A stretch of 64,000 bases of DNA from Dreissena polymorpha (taxonomy: Eukaryota > Mollusca > Bivalvia > Myida > Dreissenidae), in contig NC_068355.1 of NCBI RefSeq assembly GCF_020536995.1, forward strand, positions 126,423,472 to 126,487,471, read 5' to 3'. This document shows, piece after piece, positions 61,292-64,000 of the stretch (position 1 is its first letter; each line of letters opens with the position of its first letter). Position numbers and translations under genes: made by a program. Under the pieces are notes generated by a model. The model ran no database searches and had not been told where the DNA came from. It saw only the letters and a program-made list of their open reading frames with translations.

Positions 61292-63947
61292 GTAATATAG
61301 ATTAACATATTTTGATTTTGTTGTATCATTTGAAATGACAACTTGTTAGAGTGACAGTTTGCCGCATTCAGAAAAGTACGTGTCAATAGCGCTTGCGTCC
61401 TTGACATTGTCAACTTTTTATGAAAATTAAATAATGCGTTTGCCCTTTTTGGAACTGATAACGCTATTAAAATACACAAGTATTCTTTTATTTTGTAACA
61501 TCTATGATTCATTTTCGAGTGTTACTGAGTTTGTAGAACGCAATATTAACTGGATACATTTTCGAGTGTTACTGAGTTTGTAGAACGCAATATTAACTGG
61601 ATATGGGGAACTACATATGTATTACTGTGAAAAGGATTTTCATCCGAAATCTGTATCCGAATAGTGAATCTCATCCCCCTTTGTTTGGAAAACATTCTTT
61701 GACAAGTTACCTATGGAATATGCCAGAGTTTGGTATATAACCTTGTTGAAAAGATATTGATCTCTTTGATCAATTTTACAAAATGCAGTAAGGTTATTTT
61801 ATCAGATAATGGCATGTTAATAATGTAGCTTGTTGTGGCATCCAACGAAGATTATTTCACAATGAAATGGAATTACTGCAGTATGGTTTGATTCTGTGTA
61901 CAGCAATTGAATTGGTATTGTTCAGATATGTTTTTAAATATATTAAGTATAAAACCCTACTATATCCGTATAATCATACATTAATTGTATTTGTCCAGCA
62001 ATGTGATTTTGTCTTAGAGATAATTTAATTTGTTCATTTGAAGCATAAAAAAAATCTGACACTCATTGTCATTTCAAACCATAGTTTATTAAACTCATCC
62101 AGGAAATTCCTTAGTAACTCTTATTTTTTTCAAAGTATATCACTATCTGTTACAATTTTTCAGTTGCTGATAACACTTCAATTTCTAGCCAAATCTGAGT
62201 TCTACAGTGAAGGGGGCATGACTCACGGTGTCTCAAGAAGTTCAGTTTGTAAGAGTATTTGGCAGGTACAATAGTTGAACATATTTAAAATCAAAATTGC
62301 TTTTTCGACATGGAAAATATATATGTTTTGCAGTAACACATAGTTTAAAAATATGTTCTGCGTACTCAACAGCTCCCTTAACACTTCACACATTTTTGTG
62401 TCGCCTTTTATTATTAAGTAGATGCGACATAAATGGATCACTTCTCCATCGTCTTGTCTGTCCGTCCGTCTGTCATAAATTGTTTCCGGCGCATAACTAA
62501 TAAAGTATTGAAGATATCAAATTACAACTTTTTACAGTGATACAGCTCAATGAGAGGAAGAGTAGTGACAAGGAACCATAACTCTGGGTGGTCCCATTTT
62601 TTAGTTATCACCCATCGTTTGAAAATATACTCATTAGGTGAAACATCCGACTCGCGGAGTTCTTGTTTTTAAATTTTATCTATTCCTCAGCTGTTTCATC
62701 TTGTTTTCCATGTTGCTATATATATTTTCACATAGTTTTATCGTAAACATGTGCTATATAACTTATGGTCTCATCAAGTCATTCATCAACATAGCTCATA
62801 ACATGTTAAGTGTCAGACCAAATGAAATATTTATAAGTTATGTACATTTTATAGAGAATATTATTAGAGTTTCGGAAAGAGATTCAGTGAGGCTGATAAA
62901 CATGTTTGTCTGAGATGTTAACAGAATGTATGATCAAATTTTAATTTGTACGACATTGTGGCTTAAAGGCCCTACAGATGCTTTGCATAAGTCAATCCGT
63001 TCACTGCTTTTAAACAATTAATATTTACAAGGAACAATTTTTATTATGTAGCTAAATTAAGTGTAATGTCAATTGGTAAATAAATTACTGAACATTCCAT
63101 CAAAGAGTTATCACTTTATGTTTTGTTAAAGGTGCTAAAAGCTTTAGACCGCCGCTTGAATACTGTGGTATTCCCTACATCAGAGAGAGAACTGGTCCAA
63201 GTGAAACAAAAATTTTTGGTATAGCCGGAATTCCAAATGTGATTGGAGCAGTGGATTGCACACACATCGCCATGTTAGCCCCAAGGGAGAGAGAAGACAT
63301 ATATGTGTGTCGGAAAGGATACCATTCCATTAATGTACAAGCTGTTGTAGATGCAAACATGAGGTTACTCTTTTTCTCTTTGTATAAGTTTGTGAAAGAA
63401 CTGACAAAAAAGCATATCTAATGATTATCTCCAAAGGTGGAGGGATGTTGCTTTGGTGTTGTCTGTCTGTTCTTCTGTTTATCTGTCTGTATCACTTTTC
63501 TGACAGGAGATGTTTCTCAGTAACTATTTTGTGGAATAACATGAAACTTAAAATAAATGTTTCACTTTTGTAAATTATTTGAATTATAATGCATATAATA
63601 TCATGTCAAGAGACGAAACAAATTTGAAATCTTAAGTGAGATTATAAAGCAACGCAACAATTTATTTTTGTTAATCCTTTACTCTGCTAATCTCTGCTCA
63701 TTCGAACACAACACTACAGTGTACATACCCTTTATGATTCATGTTTTCTGATTTTATGCGTTTGAAAAGAAAAGCTGAAAACTTTTTTTGTAGATTCACT
63801 AACATTGTGGCAAAGTGGCCGGGATCCACACATGACAGTGTAATCTTTGACAACTGTAGCTTGAAGGACTGGCTGGTGGATGGAAGCAAAGGATGGCTAC
63901 TAGGAGACTCCGGCTATGGACTGAAACCATATCTTCTTACTCCAAAG
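61082..63947 (+). CDS. HARBI1-like PIF/Harbinger nuclease gene, 3'-incomplete
   Basis: Four exons, 61082-61291, 62164-62265, 63132-63363 and 63794-63947, with GT-AG borders and agreeing phases. N-terminus [20 protein letters not shown], then [16 protein letters not shown] helix-turn-helix-like region follows ([34 protein letters not shown]). Nuclease core: [20 protein letters not shown] (first catalytic Asp), [32 protein letters not shown] (HD block, second catalytic Asp), [16 protein letters not shown]. The catalytic Glu would lie downstream. One base is missing near 63210 in an AAAAATTTTT run (VKQKF then GIAG), which is either an assembly error or a real frameshift. Family role: DNA-binding DDE nuclease; the host function of HARBI1 is unknown. 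Confidence 0.82.
62164..62265 (+). CDS. HARBI1-like exon 2
   Basis: Acceptor 'acaatttttcag' ends 62163; donor 'cag|gtacaa' at 62266. 34 codons, phase 0 on both sides; [11 protein letters not shown] is the recognition-helix-like segment. Confidence 0.8.
62400..62645. repeat. Dispersed mollusc repeat in HARBI1-like intron 2
   Basis: 'tcgtcttgtctgtccgtccgtctgtcat' and the following 'tgtttccggcgcataacta' and 'aggaaccataactctg' have the layout of common mollusc repeats with a CTGTCCGT tract. No coding potential. Confidence 0.5.
63132..63363 (+). CDS. HARBI1-like exon 3, with apparent one-base frameshift
   Basis: Acceptor 'gttaaag' ends 63131; donor GT at 63364. Starts [20 protein letters not shown] and, after the shift near 63210, continues [20 protein letters not shown]. 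The exon is otherwise free of stops. Confidence 0.75.
63425..63560. repeat. Dispersed repeat in HARBI1-like intron 3
   Basis: 'ctccaaaggtggagggatgt' followed by 'tgtctgtctgttcttctgtt' and 'tttctcagtaactattttgt'; same general type as the intron 2 repeat. Confidence 0.45.
63794..63947 (+). CDS. HARBI1-like exon 4
   Basis: Acceptor 'ttttttgtag' ends 63793; donor 'aag|gtaatt' at 63948. Reads [20 protein letters not shown] and [19 protein letters not shown], containing the HD and GDSGY blocks. Confidence 0.8.
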
Positions 63948-64000
63948 GTAATTTTTCATCATCATTGACAAACCATTAATGTACATAAACATGTATGTTA

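Larger units (their letters stand above)
60898..64000 (+). mobile_element. Left part of a possible PIF/Harbinger element
   Basis: Sequence 'ggggaccgttttactaacag' at 60898 has the G-rich start and 'GTTTTACTAA' run I associate with PIF/Harbinger TIRs. It is followed by 120 bp dense in 'cgtacgtaag'/'tgcgtaag' words and then the nuclease start codon 184 bp in. The right end, the 3-bp target duplication and the Myb-like second gene would lie outside the window, so an old domesticated gene is equally possible. Confidence 0.35.

Overview
The window is eukaryotic, gene-poor and AT-rich. It carries spliced genes with GT-AG introns and a dense load of transposons, MITEs, SINEs and satellites. Several dispersed repeats (the short inverted-repeat element with 'GTGTCGTCCC', the tRNA-derived SINE with 'GATATGGTGTCCG', and a repeat ending in 'CCGGGGGCATAAA') are ones I associate with bivalve molluscs, especially heterodonts such as Dreissena. 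That assignment is from memory, not from a search. Only two host-type protein genes can be supported: the 3' two-thirds of a PLAT/lipoxygenase gene (exons 26839-30876, plus strand) and the 5' part of an intron-containing HARBI1/PIF-Harbinger nuclease gene (61082-63947, running off the right edge). I saw no LTR retroelement, Polinton or other capsid- or envelope-bearing element.

Layout. 1-6195 is the first copy of a duplicated block whose second copy starts at 31371, about 490 bp after the lipoxygenase stop codon, so the window probably opens just downstream of a tandem lipoxygenase paralogue. 6484-15205 holds dispersed repeats, a retroelement fragment, copies of the GTGTCGTCCC MITE and a palindromic TTAA-ended foldback built round tRNA-like SINE sequence (12061-13022). 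15206-21718 is a candidate TIR transposon with a 5-bp target duplication, enclosing a decayed RNase-H-like transposase gene on the minus strand (16615-18814). 23597-25772 is a hAT-type element with an 8-bp target duplication, carrying a nested 274-bp hairpin MITE; it lies just upstream of the lipoxygenase exons. The lipoxygenase ends at 30876 inside a 64-bp tandem repeat that copies its own C-terminal codons.

31371-35505 repeats the opening block. 36822-38495 is a local tandem duplication. 38955-48912 is a CR1/L2-like LINE split by the most striking object in the window: a 6015-bp foldback element (42560-48574) with a perfect 6-bp target duplication. Its two inverted arms are ordered arrays of three monomer types (A-B-C, about 218 bp each, about 655 bp per higher-order unit) round a core of about 510 bp. 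48913-60118 is mostly non-coding, with a third copy of part of the duplicated block (51233-51865), SINEs, a TA tract and two minisatellites. 60898 to the end looks like the left part of a Harbinger element or a HARBI1-like gene.

The two genes have no visible functional link. Lipoxygenase would make hydroperoxy fatty acids from polyunsaturated fatty acids; HARBI1-type proteins are DDE nucleases of transposon origin. The remaining interest is in how the repeats are nested and what they say about order of insertion.
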